Part shown: piece by piece, positions 1 through 8,821 of the stretch
Numbering within the stretch: the stretch's first letter is position 1
Layout: each line of letters begins with the position of its first letter
Origin: Streptomyces sp. SID13031
GTDB taxonomy: Bacteria > Actinomycetota > Actinomycetes > Propionibacteriales > Kribbellaceae
Reading direction: 5' to 3'
Assembly: GCF_010548305.1 (NCBI RefSeq)
Contig: NZ_JAAGLV010000003.1
Span: 124,001-188,000 of the forward strand
DNA: 64,000 bases
Translations under genes and position numbers: made by a program
Notes under the pieces: generated by a model
The model's input: only the letters and a program-made list of their open reading frames with translations
The model's database searches: none
What the model was told of the DNA's origin: nothing

Positions 1-1032
1 CGTGTGCAGGTCCGTGGAGTAGACGGCGAAAGCCTCGTCCAGCCAGGGATCGGCGTACTCGTTGTTGCCGACGATCCCGTACCACCACTGGTGCGCCAGT
101 TCGTGCACGACCGGGCCCTCCTCGGCCCGCGGCGCGATCAGCAGCACGAAGCCCGGATACTCCATCCCGCTGAAGGAGCCCCACTGGTCGTTGAGCACCA
201 GATCGACCTCGCCGTACGGGTACTTCCCGAACCGCTTGCCGAAGTCATCGATCGCGGCAACACCCTTCGTCCGCGCGTCGGTGACAGCGCCTGCGGTGAC
301 CGCGCCGGTCCACCAAGTGCGCACCTTGATCCCGCCCGGCGAGGTGACGACGGATTGCCTGAACGGCCCGGCCGCCCAGGCGAAATCCCTGACCTGCTTG
401 GCGATACTGACCGACGACACCTGCTTGCCCCGGCGCACGGTCGAAGTCAGCCCGGTCGCGGGCACCTGCACCGCGGCGGGATGATCAAGCCGTACGACGA
501 AGTCGGCCGCGAGCGCGTAGTAGCTCTCCCCGATCCCGACGTCGGGCTCGAGATGCCAACCGGCCGCGTCCCGAACCGCCAGCACCGGAAGGGCATTGCC
601 GAAGAAGCTGTAGCCCCCGGACCGCCCGAAACGGTCCGGCCGCTCGGGCGCGGTCATCGTCAGGTCGAACGCGATCGAGGTGCGCTTCCCAGCGGCCAGC
701 GCAGCCGGCAGTTTCACCTTCAGCGCCGTGCAATTCACCGACAGCCCGGCCGGTACGCCGCCGCTGAAGTTGCTCACCTTGACCGGCTGCGCGCAGCCGT
801 CCCAGCCGTTGCCCCACAGCCGCAGATACACCTCCGCCATCGGCATGCCAGAGGTGTTCGTGAAGGCGATCCGCTCGCGCCCGGTCCACGTCCGCCCGGT
901 CGCGTCGCTGGTCAGCTGCACGTCGTACGCCGCTCCGCCTGGCCCGCGCGCAACGTTGCCCACAGCAACCGATGGCGCGACACCCACTGCGCCGAGCCCC
1001 AGCACGAACAGGAGAACGAAGATCCGGCGCAC
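1..1032 (-). CDS. Secreted M1-family zinc metallopeptidase, C-terminus cut off by window edge
   Basis: The reading frame runs off base 1 without a stop, so only the first 344 codons are present. It opens with a GTG preceded by GGGGAG eight bases upstream and a signal peptide (hydrophobic run LLFVLGLGAVGVAPSVA). An N-terminal beta-sandwich-like region is followed by the gluzincin zinc site HELAH at residues 310-314 and, 18 residues later, the third ligand E333 in WLDEAF. This spacing (HExxH-18-E) is the hallmark of the M1 aminopeptidase family. The conserved GxMEN segment is replaced by SGMEYP, as seen in many secreted actinobacterial M1-like proteins. It probably acts outside the cell or at the membrane. 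The MOSC gene lies 35 bp upstream in the same direction, but no functional link is evident. Confidence 0.85.
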   Translation of the reverse strand, partial: MRRIFVLLFVLGLGAVGVAPSVAVGNVARGPGGAAYDVQLTSDATGRTWTGRERIAFTNTSGMPMAEVYLRLWGNGWDGCAQPVKVSNFSGGVPAGLSVNCTALKVKLPAALAAGKRTSIAFDLTMTAPERPDRFGRSGGYSFFGNALPVLAVRDAAGWHLEPDVGIGESYYALAADFVVRLDHPAAVQVPATGLTSTVRRGKQVSSVSIAKQVRDFAWAAGPFRQSVVTSPGGIKVRTWWTGAVTAGAVTDARTKGVAAIDDFGKRFGKYPYGEVDLVLNDQWGSFSGMEYPGFVLLIAPRAEEGPVVHELAHQWWYGIVGNNEYADPWLDEAFAVYSTDLHT

Positions 1033-1067
1033 GGCGACTCCCCAACGTCGAGGTGGAGTCTCGAACG

Positions 1068-1934
1068 CTAGCGCGTCGCGGGGGCGGGATCTGCCCCGTC
1101 TGGAAGCCAGTCGTGTACCAAGATCTCATCGCCGACCGCGACCGCGCCCGGGGTCAGGACGGCGGCCTTCATCCCGAAGCTGACCCCGCCGCCGTAGCCG
1201 GGCTCACGCCGGTACTTCGCCAAAGTGCGCGTCGGCTCGGGCCCGCGCTTCTCCCCCGTGGCCTGGTCTACCGTCGGTACGGCGCAACGAATCGCGCGGG
1301 CGGCGTACCCGAAGGAGAGTGCGCCCGCCGACGCGCGCAGTACTCGATCCTCGGTGTGTGCATCGGGCCAGCCCGAGACGACGATGTTGGCGCGGAAGCG
1401 GTTCATCGGGATCGGCTCCCCGCCGGCCTCCACGATGCGCCCGTTGAGGCCGTCGAGCGAGGACAGCGACGTGATCAGCAGCGCATGCGCGTCGCCGAAG
1501 CCGGTCAGCCCCTTGTGCACACCCCAGCCCGGCCGCTCGTGCTCCGGAGTGACCCGGACCAGCGCGACCGGCTGGCCGAGCCGCTCGGAGAACCACTCCT
1601 CGGCGGCGGCAGCCTGCACCACCCCGGCCCCGAACCACTTGCCGAACAGGCTGACGTCTCGCCGCTTCCCGTCGTACGCGACCGGTACCTCGAGGTCGTC
1701 GGCCCCGTCGGCGGTCAGCCGCAGCGAGTCACCATCAGCCAGTACTTCGACGCGCAGCGCCGCCATCGCCGGCGTGGTGCGCTGACTCAGGAACGTGCCG
1801 TCGCCCGGGTTGACCAGCATGAAGCTCCGGTCGTGCCGCAAACCGGTCGCGAGCACGTCGGCGCGCTCGACGGAAACCCCGGTGAGACCCTTCACCGGGT
1901 AGTACGTCAGCGTGGTGACCCTGGCAGCAGACAC
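1068..1934 (-). CDS. MOSC domain-containing protein with N-terminal beta-barrel domain
   Basis: A 288-residue protein starting at GTG. It opens with TLTYYPVKGLTG, typical of the MOSC N-terminal beta-barrel domain, followed by a C-terminal MOSC domain. The MOSC cysteine is present in the motif RCAVPTVD (about residues 216-223), the residue that carries sulfur or binds molybdenum cofactor in the family. MOSC proteins of this architecture resemble the mARC/YcbX group, which reduce N-hydroxylated compounds with the molybdenum cofactor; that specific role is an inference from family membership. It is cytoplasmic, with no signal peptide. The ribosome-binding site is weak. No molybdenum genes are nearby. 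Confidence 0.88.
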   Translation of the reverse strand: MSAARVTTLTYYPVKGLTGVSVERADVLATGLRHDRSFMLVNPGDGTFLSQRTTPAMAALRVEVLADGDSLRLTADGADDLEVPVAYDGKRRDVSLFGKWFGAGVVQAAAAEEWFSERLGQPVALVRVTPEHERPGWGVHKGLTGFGDAHALLITSLSSLDGLNGRIVEAGGEPIPMNRFRANIVVSGWPDAHTEDRVLRASAGALSFGYAARAIRCAVPTVDQATGEKRGPEPTRTLAKYRREPGYGGGVSFGMKAAVLTPGAVAVGDEILVHDWLPDGADPAPATR

Positions 1935-2072
1935 TCGCCCAAGCTACCCGCGGACAGTCCGACCGGCCGCTCCCTTTGGCCGAAGCTGACCGTTAATTGT
2001 CCAGTTCAATCCACCTCGGCCGTCGCGCAGGTTTCCGCGACATCACTTCGACCAGGCTTGGGATCACCTTAC

Positions 2073-2879
2073 TCAGCGGCCGAAAGTGCCCGCCGGCGCC
2101 GCCGGGGAGGCGAATCCCTCGGCATCCGTCAGCGGCGCCGCCTTGCCCGCCAGCTCGGCCAGCGGCACCACCTCGTACGGCGGTTGCGCGCGCCGCCCGA
2201 CCGGGGTCAGGTCGGGGACCGGCTGAGGTGAGCCGACCAGGACGACGTTGCCGAAGCCCTTGCCGCGCAGGACTTTGCGCTCAGCCAGTGCGACGCCGTC
2301 GCCGAGGCCTGCCCGGACAGTCGCCGCCACCCGTCGGACGAATCCCAGCCCGGCAGATCCGTCGATCAGATTGAGCACCAGGACCCCACCCGGACGCAGG
2401 ATTCGGGCGCACTGGGCGATGAACTCGACGGTGACCAGGTTGGCCGGTACCGCCTCCTGCAGGAAGGCGTCGACGATCACGACATCGGTCGAGTCGTCGT
2501 ACACCTCGGTGATCCCGGCCCGGCCGGTGACGCCGCGGACCTTGATCCCGGCGCGCTTAGGCAGCGGCAGCGTCTCGCGGACGAACTCGGTGAGGTCCTC
2601 GTCGGGCTCCAGCACGATCTGCCGGGAGCGCGGCCGGGTGACCGCGACGTACCGGGCGAGGGTCAGCCCGGCGCCGCCGATGTGCACGACGGAGATCGGC
2701 TGCTTGCGCGCGGCGGCCAGGTCGAGCACGTCGCCGATCCGCCGGACGTACTCGAACGCGAGGTTGGCCGGATCGGCCAGGTCGACCTGGGACTGCAACG
2801 ACCCGTCGACGCGGAGCAGGAAAGTACCGTCCGGCTCCGCCTCGACCGTCGCAGTCCCAGTGCCTACCTTTCGTTCCAT
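2073..2879 (-). CDS. Spermidine synthase-like SAM/aminopropyl-fold protein
   Basis: A 268-residue cytoplasmic protein with a Rossmann-type methyltransferase core: VVHIGGAGLTLARYV (motif I), an acidic residue ending the next strand in IVLEPDED, VVIVDAF (motif post-II) and LRPGGVLVLNLID. These match the fused-MFS/spermidine synthase-like branch common in actinobacteria. The D-rich polyamine-binding elements of true SpeE are not obvious, so it may not make spermidine and is best called spermidine synthase-like. It starts 21 bp after the stop of the GDPD gene in the same direction and probably shares its transcript. The Shine-Dalgarno sequence is poor. Confidence 0.75.
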   Translation of the reverse strand: MERKVGTGTATVEAEPDGTFLLRVDGSLQSQVDLADPANLAFEYVRRIGDVLDLAAARKQPISVVHIGGAGLTLARYVAVTRPRSRQIVLEPDEDLTEFVRETLPLPKRAGIKVRGVTGRAGITEVYDDSTDVVIVDAFLQEAVPANLVTVEFIAQCARILRPGGVLVLNLIDGSAGLGFVRRVAATVRAGLGDGVALAERKVLRGKGFGNVVLVGSPQPVPDLTPVGRRAQPPYEVVPLAELAGKAAPLTDAEGFASPAAPAGTFGR

Positions 2880-2900
2880 CCAGTCATCTTGCCAGCCTGA

Positions 2901-4064
2901 TCAGCGCGACTCGGCCTCCGCCGCGACCGCGATGTCGGTGTTGTCGGAGAAGAGACCGTCGATCCCGACCTTGCGGTACGCCGCGATCTCGCCGAACAGG
3001 TTGCCGGAGTCCGACGCCACCGTGGAGCTGTCGAAGTCGGCCGGCAGGAAGTTGTTCTCGACCCGGAACGTGTACGGGTGCACGACGAGCCCGGCGCGGT
3101 GGGCGTCGCGGACGAGATTGGTCGGCGTACCGAGCTTGCCGGTGGCGTCGAGCGGGATGATCTGGTCCTTCGACGGGCCGACGCCATCGGCATACGAGGC
3201 GACCTCTTGCAGACCCTTGGCGGACACGATGTCGGCGTAGGTGCGCTTGTCACCGCTCGCGACGAAGTCGTACGGCGCACCGACCGAGCTGGTCAGCTGG
3301 ACCAGCGGCACCCGGAGCTGCTTGTCGAGCGCCTTCAGGTTCGCCACCTCGAACGACTGGACGAACACCTTCGCGTCCGACCGGTTGAGGTTGTTGCGGG
3401 TGAGCGTCTTGACCAGCTCCGGCTCGAGCGCGAGGCCCTGCTGCTGGAAGTAGGTGGGGTGCTTGGTCTCGGGGTAGATCCCGATCGGCCGGCCGAGCTC
3501 GCGGGACAGCCGCTTGGTCAGATCGATGACCTCCTGGAAGGTCGGGATCTGGTAGTGCCCGTCGAAGACGGTGTTGTGCTGCCGGATCGCCGGGATCCGC
3601 TCCTTCGCGCGGAGCGTCTTCAGCTCCTTCAGCGTGAAGTCCTCGGTGAACCAGCCGGTCAGCGGGGCACCGTCGAGCACCTTGGTCTTCTTCCGCGCCG
3701 CGAACTCCGGGTGCGCGGCGACATCGGTCGTACCGCCGATCTCCGGCTCGTGCCGGGTCACCAGCACGTGATCCTTGGTGGTCACCAGGTCGGGCTCGAT
3801 GTAGTCGGCGCCCATCCGGGCGGCCAGCTCGTACGACGCCAGCGTGTGCTCGGGCCGGTACCCGGAGGCACCGCGATGGCCGACGATGACGAAGTCGTCG
3901 TGGTGCTTGGCCTCCGCCAGCCGGGCCGCCGGAGCGAGCGAGGCCGAATCCTGAGCGGTGGTCTGCGGGGACGAGGTGGACAACTGCGGGACGAACACCG
4001 AGGCGCCGACGGCAACAGCCGAGGCGGCAACTGCGACGAACCGGCGAGGCAGCACCGAAATCAT
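2901..4064 (-). CDS. Secreted glycerophosphodiester phosphodiesterase
   Basis: A 387-residue exported protein. The ATG is preceded by AAGGAG at good spacing and an N-terminal signal segment ([18 protein letters not shown]). The GDPD signature is complete: [14 protein letters not shown] with the catalytic His, [10 protein letters not shown] with the metal-binding Glu and Asp, and VTRHEPEI with the second His. The TIM barrel continues to a typical C-terminal DGLFSDNTD. Family members hydrolyse glycerophosphodiesters to glycerol 3-phosphate and an alcohol, helping scavenge phosphate and glycerol from lipids or teichoic acids. It is divergent from mdh across a 174-bp intergenic region and probably co-transcribed with the gene behind it. 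Confidence 0.93.
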   Translation of the reverse strand: MISVLPRRFVAVAASAVAVGASVFVPQLSTSSPQTTAQDSASLAPAARLAEAKHHDDFVIVGHRGASGYRPEHTLASYELAARMGADYIEPDLVTTKDHVLVTRHEPEIGGTTDVAAHPEFAARKKTKVLDGAPLTGWFTEDFTLKELKTLRAKERIPAIRQHNTVFDGHYQIPTFQEVIDLTKRLSRELGRPIGIYPETKHPTYFQQQGLALEPELVKTLTRNNLNRSDAKVFVQSFEVANLKALDKQLRVPLVQLTSSVGAPYDFVASGDKRTYADIVSAKGLQEVASYADGVGPSKDQIIPLDATGKLGTPTNLVRDAHRAGLVVHPYTFRVENNFLPADFDSSTVASDSGNLFGEIAAYRKVGIDGLFSDNTDIAVAAEAESR

Positions 4065-4238
4065 CGAACTTTCTCCTTACAAGTCAGGGACTGTGCACAC
4101 CATCCGGTCAGCAGAAGGCGGGATGGCATCCGGGTGATGAACGGGTGGTGTGGATCACCTGACCCACCGTCGCCTGTCCGGCGGGGACTTGCTAGCGTCC
4201 GAAGGGAGTCCGTCGTTGAATCCTTTGAGGAGCGTGTC

Positions 4239-5231
4239 GTGAGCAAAACCCCCGTGAAGGTCGCCATCACCGGCGGCGCCGGTCAGATCGGATACAGCCT
4301 GCTGTTCCGGATCGCGAGTGGCGCGCTGCTCGGGCCGGACACGCCGGTCGAGCTGCGGCTGCTGGAGGTCACCCCGGCGCTGAAGGCGCTCGAGGGGGTC
4401 GTGATGGAGCTCGACGACAGCGCGTTCCCGACGCTGGCCGGCGTGGAGATCGGCGACGACGCCAACAAGATCTTCGACGGCGCGAACCTGGCCCTGCTGG
4501 TCGGCGCCCGTCCCCGGACCAAGGGGATGGAGCGCGGCGACCTGCTGGAAGCCAACGGCGCGATCTTCACCGTCCAGGGCAAGGCGCTGAACGAGCACGC
4601 CGCCGACGACATCCGGATCACCGTGACCGGCAACCCGGCCAACACCAACGCGCTGATCGCCCGCAGCAACGCGCCGGACATCCCGGCCGAGCGGTTCTCC
4701 GCGCTGACCCGGCTGGACCACAACCGCGCGCTGGCCCAGCTCGCCAAGAAGTCCGGCACGCACGTGACCGACCTCAAGAAGCTGACCATCTGGGGCAACC
4801 ACAGCGCCACCCAGTACCCGGACATCTTCCACGCGGAGGTGGCCGGCAAGAACGCGGTCGAGGTCGTGAACGACCAGGAGTGGCTGGAGAACGACTTCAT
4901 CCCGACCGTGCAGAAGCGCGGCGCGGCGATCATCGAGGCCCGCGGCGCCTCCTCGGCCGCCTCGGCCGCGATGGCGACCGTCGACCACGTGCGCGACTGG
5001 GTCAAGGGCTCGGCCGACGGCGACTGGCTGTCGATGGCGGTCGTCTCCGACGGCTCGTACGGCGTACCGGAGGGTCTGATCTCCTCGTTCCCGGTGACCA
5101 CCAAGGACGGGAACTACGAGATCGTCCAGGGCCTGGAGATCAACGACTTCTCCCGCGCCCGGATCGACGCCAGCACCAAAGAGCTCGGCGAGGAGCGCGA
5201 CGCAGTCAAGGCGCTCGGCCTGCTCGGCTGA
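4239..5231 (+). CDS. mdh: Malate dehydrogenase (NAD-dependent)
   Basis: 330 residues, converting L-malate to oxaloacetate in the TCA cycle. The GTG start at 4239 is chosen because GAGGAG lies six bases upstream and the family N-terminus ([16 protein letters not shown], the NAD-binding glycine motif) follows directly; the open frame extends far upstream only because it is high GC. The substrate-binding arginines sit in [14 protein letters not shown] (R91, R97), the catalytic pair is D160 (TRLDHNR) and H188 ([12 protein letters not shown]). Length and motifs match the cytosolic-type MDH common in actinobacteria. A strong hairpin follows the stop, so the gene is probably monocistronic. Confidence 0.97.
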   Translation: MSKTPVKVAITGGAGQIGYSLLFRIASGALLGPDTPVELRLLEVTPALKALEGVVMELDDSAFPTLAGVEIGDDANKIFDGANLALLVGARPRTKGMERGDLLEANGAIFTVQGKALNEHAADDIRITVTGNPANTNALIARSNAPDIPAERFSALTRLDHNRALAQLAKKSGTHVTDLKKLTIWGNHSATQYPDIFHAEVAGKNAVEVVNDQEWLENDFIPTVQKRGAAIIEARGASSAASAAMATVDHVRDWVKGSADGDWLSMAVVSDGSYGVPEGLISSFPVTTKDGNYEIVQGLEINDFSRARIDASTKELGEERDAVKALGLLG

Positions 5232-5246
5232 CCTACCCACCGCGCA

Positions 5247-5281
5247 AAGAACCCCGGGGAGCCTCTCTTCCCGGGGTTCTT
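5247..5281. terminator. Transcription terminator hairpin after mdh
   Basis: A perfect 12-bp inverted repeat, AAGAACCCCGGG (5247-5258) and its complement (5270-5281), encloses an 11-nt loop 16 bp after the mdh stop. Its right arm overlaps the left edge of the next dispersed hairpin at 5279, so two alternative stems share bases 5279-5281. There is no long U tract, as is common for high-GC actinobacteria. Confidence 0.8.
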
Positions 5282-5329
5282 ACGTCCGAAGAACCCAGCA
5301 ACACGTCCCTCCGGTTCTTCGGACGTAAG
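5279..5329. repeat. Dispersed CGTCCGAAGAAC hairpin, copy 1 (convergent-gene terminator repeat)
   Basis: CTTACGTCCGAAGAACC (5279-5295) pairs perfectly with its complement at 5313-5329 across a 17-nt centre. It lies between mdh (plus) and the first subtilase (minus, stop at 5333). Three further copies occur at 17850, 50135 and 52174 in the same setting, so it is probably a bidirectional terminator carried on a repeated element. Confidence 0.85.
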
Positions 5330-5332
5330 CGA

Positions 5333-8300
5333 TCAGCTCAGCGGGTAGGCCGCGATCACCGTCTGGTCGGTCGTGTTGCCGGCCACGTCGGCGACCTGCG
5401 CCCTCAGCGAGACCTTCGCACCGGCAGGCGTCGCGAAGATCGCCTGGTAGCCCGCCCCGGACCGTACGACGGTCGCCGCCTTCCACGTCTTGCCGTCATC
5501 GCCCGACACCTGGACCGCCACCTTCTTGACCGCCGGCAAGGTCGCGCCCGGCGTTCCGTCGAGAACCAGCGGCAACACCGTCACCGGCGTGCGCTTCACC
5601 GTGTTCCGGCTGTCCACCGCCGGCTGGTACCGGACCGTGCGAGCCGGCAACGCGGTCTCCTGCGCCGTCGCCGCCGAGCTGAACGTCAGCGTCAGGTCGG
5701 TCCGCCCCGAGTACGCCGTACCACTGCGCATGCCCGTCGTGACCAACTTGTACGACGCATTCTCGGCCGGCAACCCTTCGGCGAAGACGAACCCGAACGA
5801 ACCCGAGGAAGCGACCTGCTCGCCGTTTCGGTAGAGCGTGCTGCTCGCCGAGTCGGTCCGCTCGATGCCACCGTGCCCGTCGGCGTCCCCGTGTTTGCCG
5901 ATCCCGGCGTACAACTCACCACCGGTGCGGCTGAACTCGCTGACCTTCGGGACGAAGGACGCGGCGTTCCAGCGTTCGCGATACGTCCGGCCGGCCCGGT
6001 ACTTCACCGGCGCGCCCGTCACGATGGAGGCCCCCCACCGCGACTCCTCGGTTGGTTCGAACACCTCGCCGAACCAACCGCCTGGTACCTCGTCCAGGTA
6101 GTACCGGATCGTCCTGGGCAGGTTGGCGGGGATGATCCGGACGAAGACTCCGCCGACGCCAGGCATCACGGGTGCGATCGCCATCCCCATCAACTGATCC
6201 GTTGTCGCATTCATCGTCTGGTCGACCACCGCCAGCTCTGCTGCCTTCGCGGTCCGGTGGAAGCCGGTGCTGAACTCGCCCGGTTGGTAGGCGGCGATCC
6301 CGTACAGGTACGGCGTGTTCAGGAAGGAGCCGTCCGCACCGGGCACACCCCACTCGGAGAAGACGTGCCCGGTCATCTGCGCGGCCGGCAGAGCCGGCCC
6401 GGCGCTATAGGTGAAGACGGTCTCGAGGTTGAAGCCGAGCAGGTTGGAGAGGAGAGCCCCGCGGCCGTCGGGCGCGGACCTGGTGTAACCCACATCTGCG
6501 AAGGCCTGCTCGGCCTCCGGGTTCGGCACCGTCGTACTGACCGCCTTGGCCTTGCGTGCGTCCAGCACGACCGTCTGGTCCGAGGTCAGTTTCACGCTCG
6601 GCGCGACGAGCTTGTAGAACTGGTAGTCCTCCTCCGTGACGGCGAACTCCTGGAAGTCGTCCAGCAAGTACTCCCCCTTCGGCAGTCTCACCTTCACCGT
6701 GCCACTCGGGTCGTAGAGCTGCTGGAATGTCTCGTTGTCGACGCCCGCCAGCAGGACCGGTCCCATGTCGTCAGGAGTTCCGTCCTTGCGAATCGGCTTG
6801 ACCGTCAGCGTGTAGGCCTCGCCCTCCTTGGTCACGCCGACCGGTACTACGATGGTGGTTTCCCCGGCGGTCGCGGTGATCTGGCCGGAGTACTCGCCGT
6901 CCGGCCCGCTGTGGTTGGTCTTCGAGATCGCCTGCACAGACGCCGTACCGCCGGCCGGAACCGTCACGGACGAAGCGCTCAACGTCAGCGCATCCGCCGG
7001 AGCAGCGCTGCCACCGGGTGCAGTCAGCGACGCGGTCAGCGAAAGGGTGACCGGCTGGTCGCCGAGGTTCCGGTAGGTGACGTCCTTGGTCACGGGCACG
7101 TCGTCCGCGTGCGGGTAGGAAGCCACGCCGTACGAAACGGATCCCGGCTCGGCGATGACCGTCTGCTTGATCGCCTTGGTCAGGTCGATCCGGCCAGCGC
7201 CCTGCTGGAACGCGGTCTGGCCGGTGGCGACCTTGGCCGAGCCCATCAACGTGCTCTTGAGCTCAGACGCCTTCCAGGACTGGTGTTCCTGGACCAGCAA
7301 CGCCGCCGCACCCGCGGTGTGCGGGGTCGCCATCGAAGTACCGTCGAGCCGGAGGTACTGGGCGCCGACGGGCTCGCCGATGCTGGAGTTCTTGGCCTTC
7401 GCCGCGACGATGCTCACCCCGGGCGCGGTCACATCGGGCTTGACCGCGCCGCCGTCGAGACTCGGCCCGCGGCTGGAGAAGTCGGCGAGCTGATCCTGCT
7501 TGTCGACCGCACCCACCGTGAGCGCCGCCTCGGCACTGCCCGGCGACTCGATCGAGTTCGGACCGTACTGCGCGCTGTTGCCGGCCGCGATCACGAAGAG
7601 CGTGCCGGTCTCGGCCGTCAGCCGGTTCACGGCTTCCTCGAGTGGGTCGATCTCCGGGGTGTTCTGGCCGCCGATGCTGAGGTTGACGATGTTCGCCTTC
7701 ACCTCGTTCGCGGCCCACTCCATGCCCGCCAGGATGACGGACTCCTCGCACCCCCAGACCTCACAGATCTTGCCGTCGTACAGCCTCGCGTCCGGGGCGA
7801 CACCCTTGTACTTGCCACCCGACGCGGCACCCGTGCCGCCGATCGTCGACGCCACGTGGGTGCCGTGACCGACCACATCGTCGGCCGATTCGCCGGTGAA
7901 GTTCTTCGCGCCGATCACCTGGGTCGCCAGATCGGGATGAGTGGCGTCGATGCCGGTGTCCAGGACGGCAACAGTCACGCCCTTGCCGGTGTAGCCCGCC
8001 TGCCAGGCGGCCGGGCCGCCGATCTGCGGCACCGACTGGTCCAGCAGGAGCTTGCGCTTGCCGTCCAGCCAGATCTTGGCGACACCACTGGCCGACCGGG
8101 CCTTCGCGCTACCGGTCAGCGCTGTGCCGGTCAGGTACTTCCCGGCGGTCTTCTTGTCCACCCGCACAGCGGCGCCGTCGATCGTGGGCAGCTGCCGGGT
8201 GACGGTGCCACCCACCGGAGCGGACCGCTTCGCCTTGCCCTGATAGGTGACCAGCAACGGAATCGTGCTGCTCGCCTTGTCGTCGTAGCCGCCCTCGACG

Positions 8301-8662
8301 AGCCCGGCGACGTCGAACAAGCGGCGATCCAGCTGCCCGGTCGCGACCTGGAGCCGGACGTCGGACGGGATCACGTACGACGCGTCCTTGGTCCGGTAGC
8401 GGTTGAAGACGATCTTCTCCCGGCCGGGTCCGGGCTCGACCGTCGCCTTGCTCGCATCGCCTCCACGCAGGGTGACCCGGTCGCCGGTGATCAGCGTGAC
8501 GCGCACGTCTGCCGGAGTACCGGCTGTTGTCCTGGTGGTTGGGGCGGCCGGGCCTGGCGGGGCCGCTACCGACTGGCCGACGCCGGCCAGTCCGAGGCCC
8601 ACGACCGCCAGTGAAGCGACGGTGGGCAGGCCGAAGCGTCTCGATCTCGAGCTGAAAGCCAC
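5333..8662 (-). CDS. Secreted S8 family serine peptidase (subtilase) 1
   Basis: 1,109 residues. The GTG at 8662 is chosen because GGAGGAG lies upstream at proper spacing and a Tat/Sec-like signal follows (RSRRFGLPTVASLAVVGLGL). After a pro-region the catalytic triad is clear: D235 (VAVLDTGIDATHPDL), H266 (GHGTHVAST) and S443 (GTSMATPHTAGAAALL), with oxyanion N362 (AAGNS). The roughly 600 residues behind the protease domain hold beta-sandwich modules, including an NEW3-like segment (TYRNLGDQPVTLSLTASL). It probably degrades proteins outside the cell. The next gene upstream is a clear paralogue in tandem, so the pair arose by duplication. Each copy has its own Shine-Dalgarno sequence, and a terminator hairpin separates them. 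Confidence 0.93.
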   Translation of the reverse strand: MAFSSRSRRFGLPTVASLAVVGLGLAGVGQSVAAPPGPAAPTTRTTAGTPADVRVTLITGDRVTLRGGDASKATVEPGPGREKIVFNRYRTKDASYVIPSDVRLQVATGQLDRRLFDVAGLVEGGYDDKASSTIPLLVTYQGKAKRSAPVGGTVTRQLPTIDGAAVRVDKKTAGKYLTGTALTGSAKARSASGVAKIWLDGKRKLLLDQSVPQIGGPAAWQAGYTGKGVTVAVLDTGIDATHPDLATQVIGAKNFTGESADDVVGHGTHVASTIGGTGAASGGKYKGVAPDARLYDGKICEVWGCEESVILAGMEWAANEVKANIVNLSIGGQNTPEIDPLEEAVNRLTAETGTLFVIAAGNSAQYGPNSIESPGSAEAALTVGAVDKQDQLADFSSRGPSLDGGAVKPDVTAPGVSIVAAKAKNSSIGEPVGAQYLRLDGTSMATPHTAGAAALLVQEHQSWKASELKSTLMGSAKVATGQTAFQQGAGRIDLTKAIKQTVIAEPGSVSYGVASYPHADDVPVTKDVTYRNLGDQPVTLSLTASLTAPGGSAAPADALTLSASSVTVPAGGTASVQAISKTNHSGPDGEYSGQITATAGETTIVVPVGVTKEGEAYTLTVKPIRKDGTPDDMGPVLLAGVDNETFQQLYDPSGTVKVRLPKGEYLLDDFQEFAVTEEDYQFYKLVAPSVKLTSDQTVVLDARKAKAVSTTVPNPEAEQAFADVGYTRSAPDGRGALLSNLLGFNLETVFTYSAGPALPAAQMTGHVFSEWGVPGADGSFLNTPYLYGIAAYQPGEFSTGFHRTAKAAELAVVDQTMNATTDQLMGMAIAPVMPGVGGVFVRIIPANLPRTIRYYLDEVPGGWFGEVFEPTEESRWGASIVTGAPVKYRAGRTYRERWNAASFVPKVSEFSRTGGELYAGIGKHGDADGHGGIERTDSASSTLYRNGEQVASSGSFGFVFAEGLPAENASYKLVTTGMRSGTAYSGRTDLTLTFSSAATAQETALPARTVRYQPAVDSRNTVKRTPVTVLPLVLDGTPGATLPAVKKVAVQVSGDDGKTWKAATVVRSGAGYQAIFATPAGAKVSLRAQVADVAGNTTDQTVIAAYPLS

Positions 8663-8767
8663 GATGGGCTCCTCCAAAGGGGGTGCGGAAAAAGTCCTCA
8701 CTACGCACTGCCTAAAACGGCATCAGCTGCCGTTCGGGTTGCACCCGCACTGTGTCCGGAACGCAGA

Positions 8768-8807
8768 AACAGGTTCCGGGATCGCGATGAGGATCCCGGA
8801 ACCTGTT
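8768..8807 (-). terminator. Terminator hairpin between the two subtilases
   Basis: A perfect 16-bp inverted repeat (AACAGGTTCCGGGATC at 8768-8783 and its complement at 8792-8807) with an 8-nt loop sits 15 bp after the stop of the upstream subtilase. It should end that transcript and insulate the downstream copy. Confidence 0.85.
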
Positions 8808-8821
8808 GTGGTGTCAGCGGA

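Noticed and set aside
4880..8614. Very long plus-strand open frame (1,244 codons) opposite the first subtilase
   Set aside because: It has an Arg/Leu/Gly/Asp-rich shadow composition, overlaps mdh and the whole subtilase antisense, and has no family motif; the minus-strand gene has a signal peptide and full catalytic triad.
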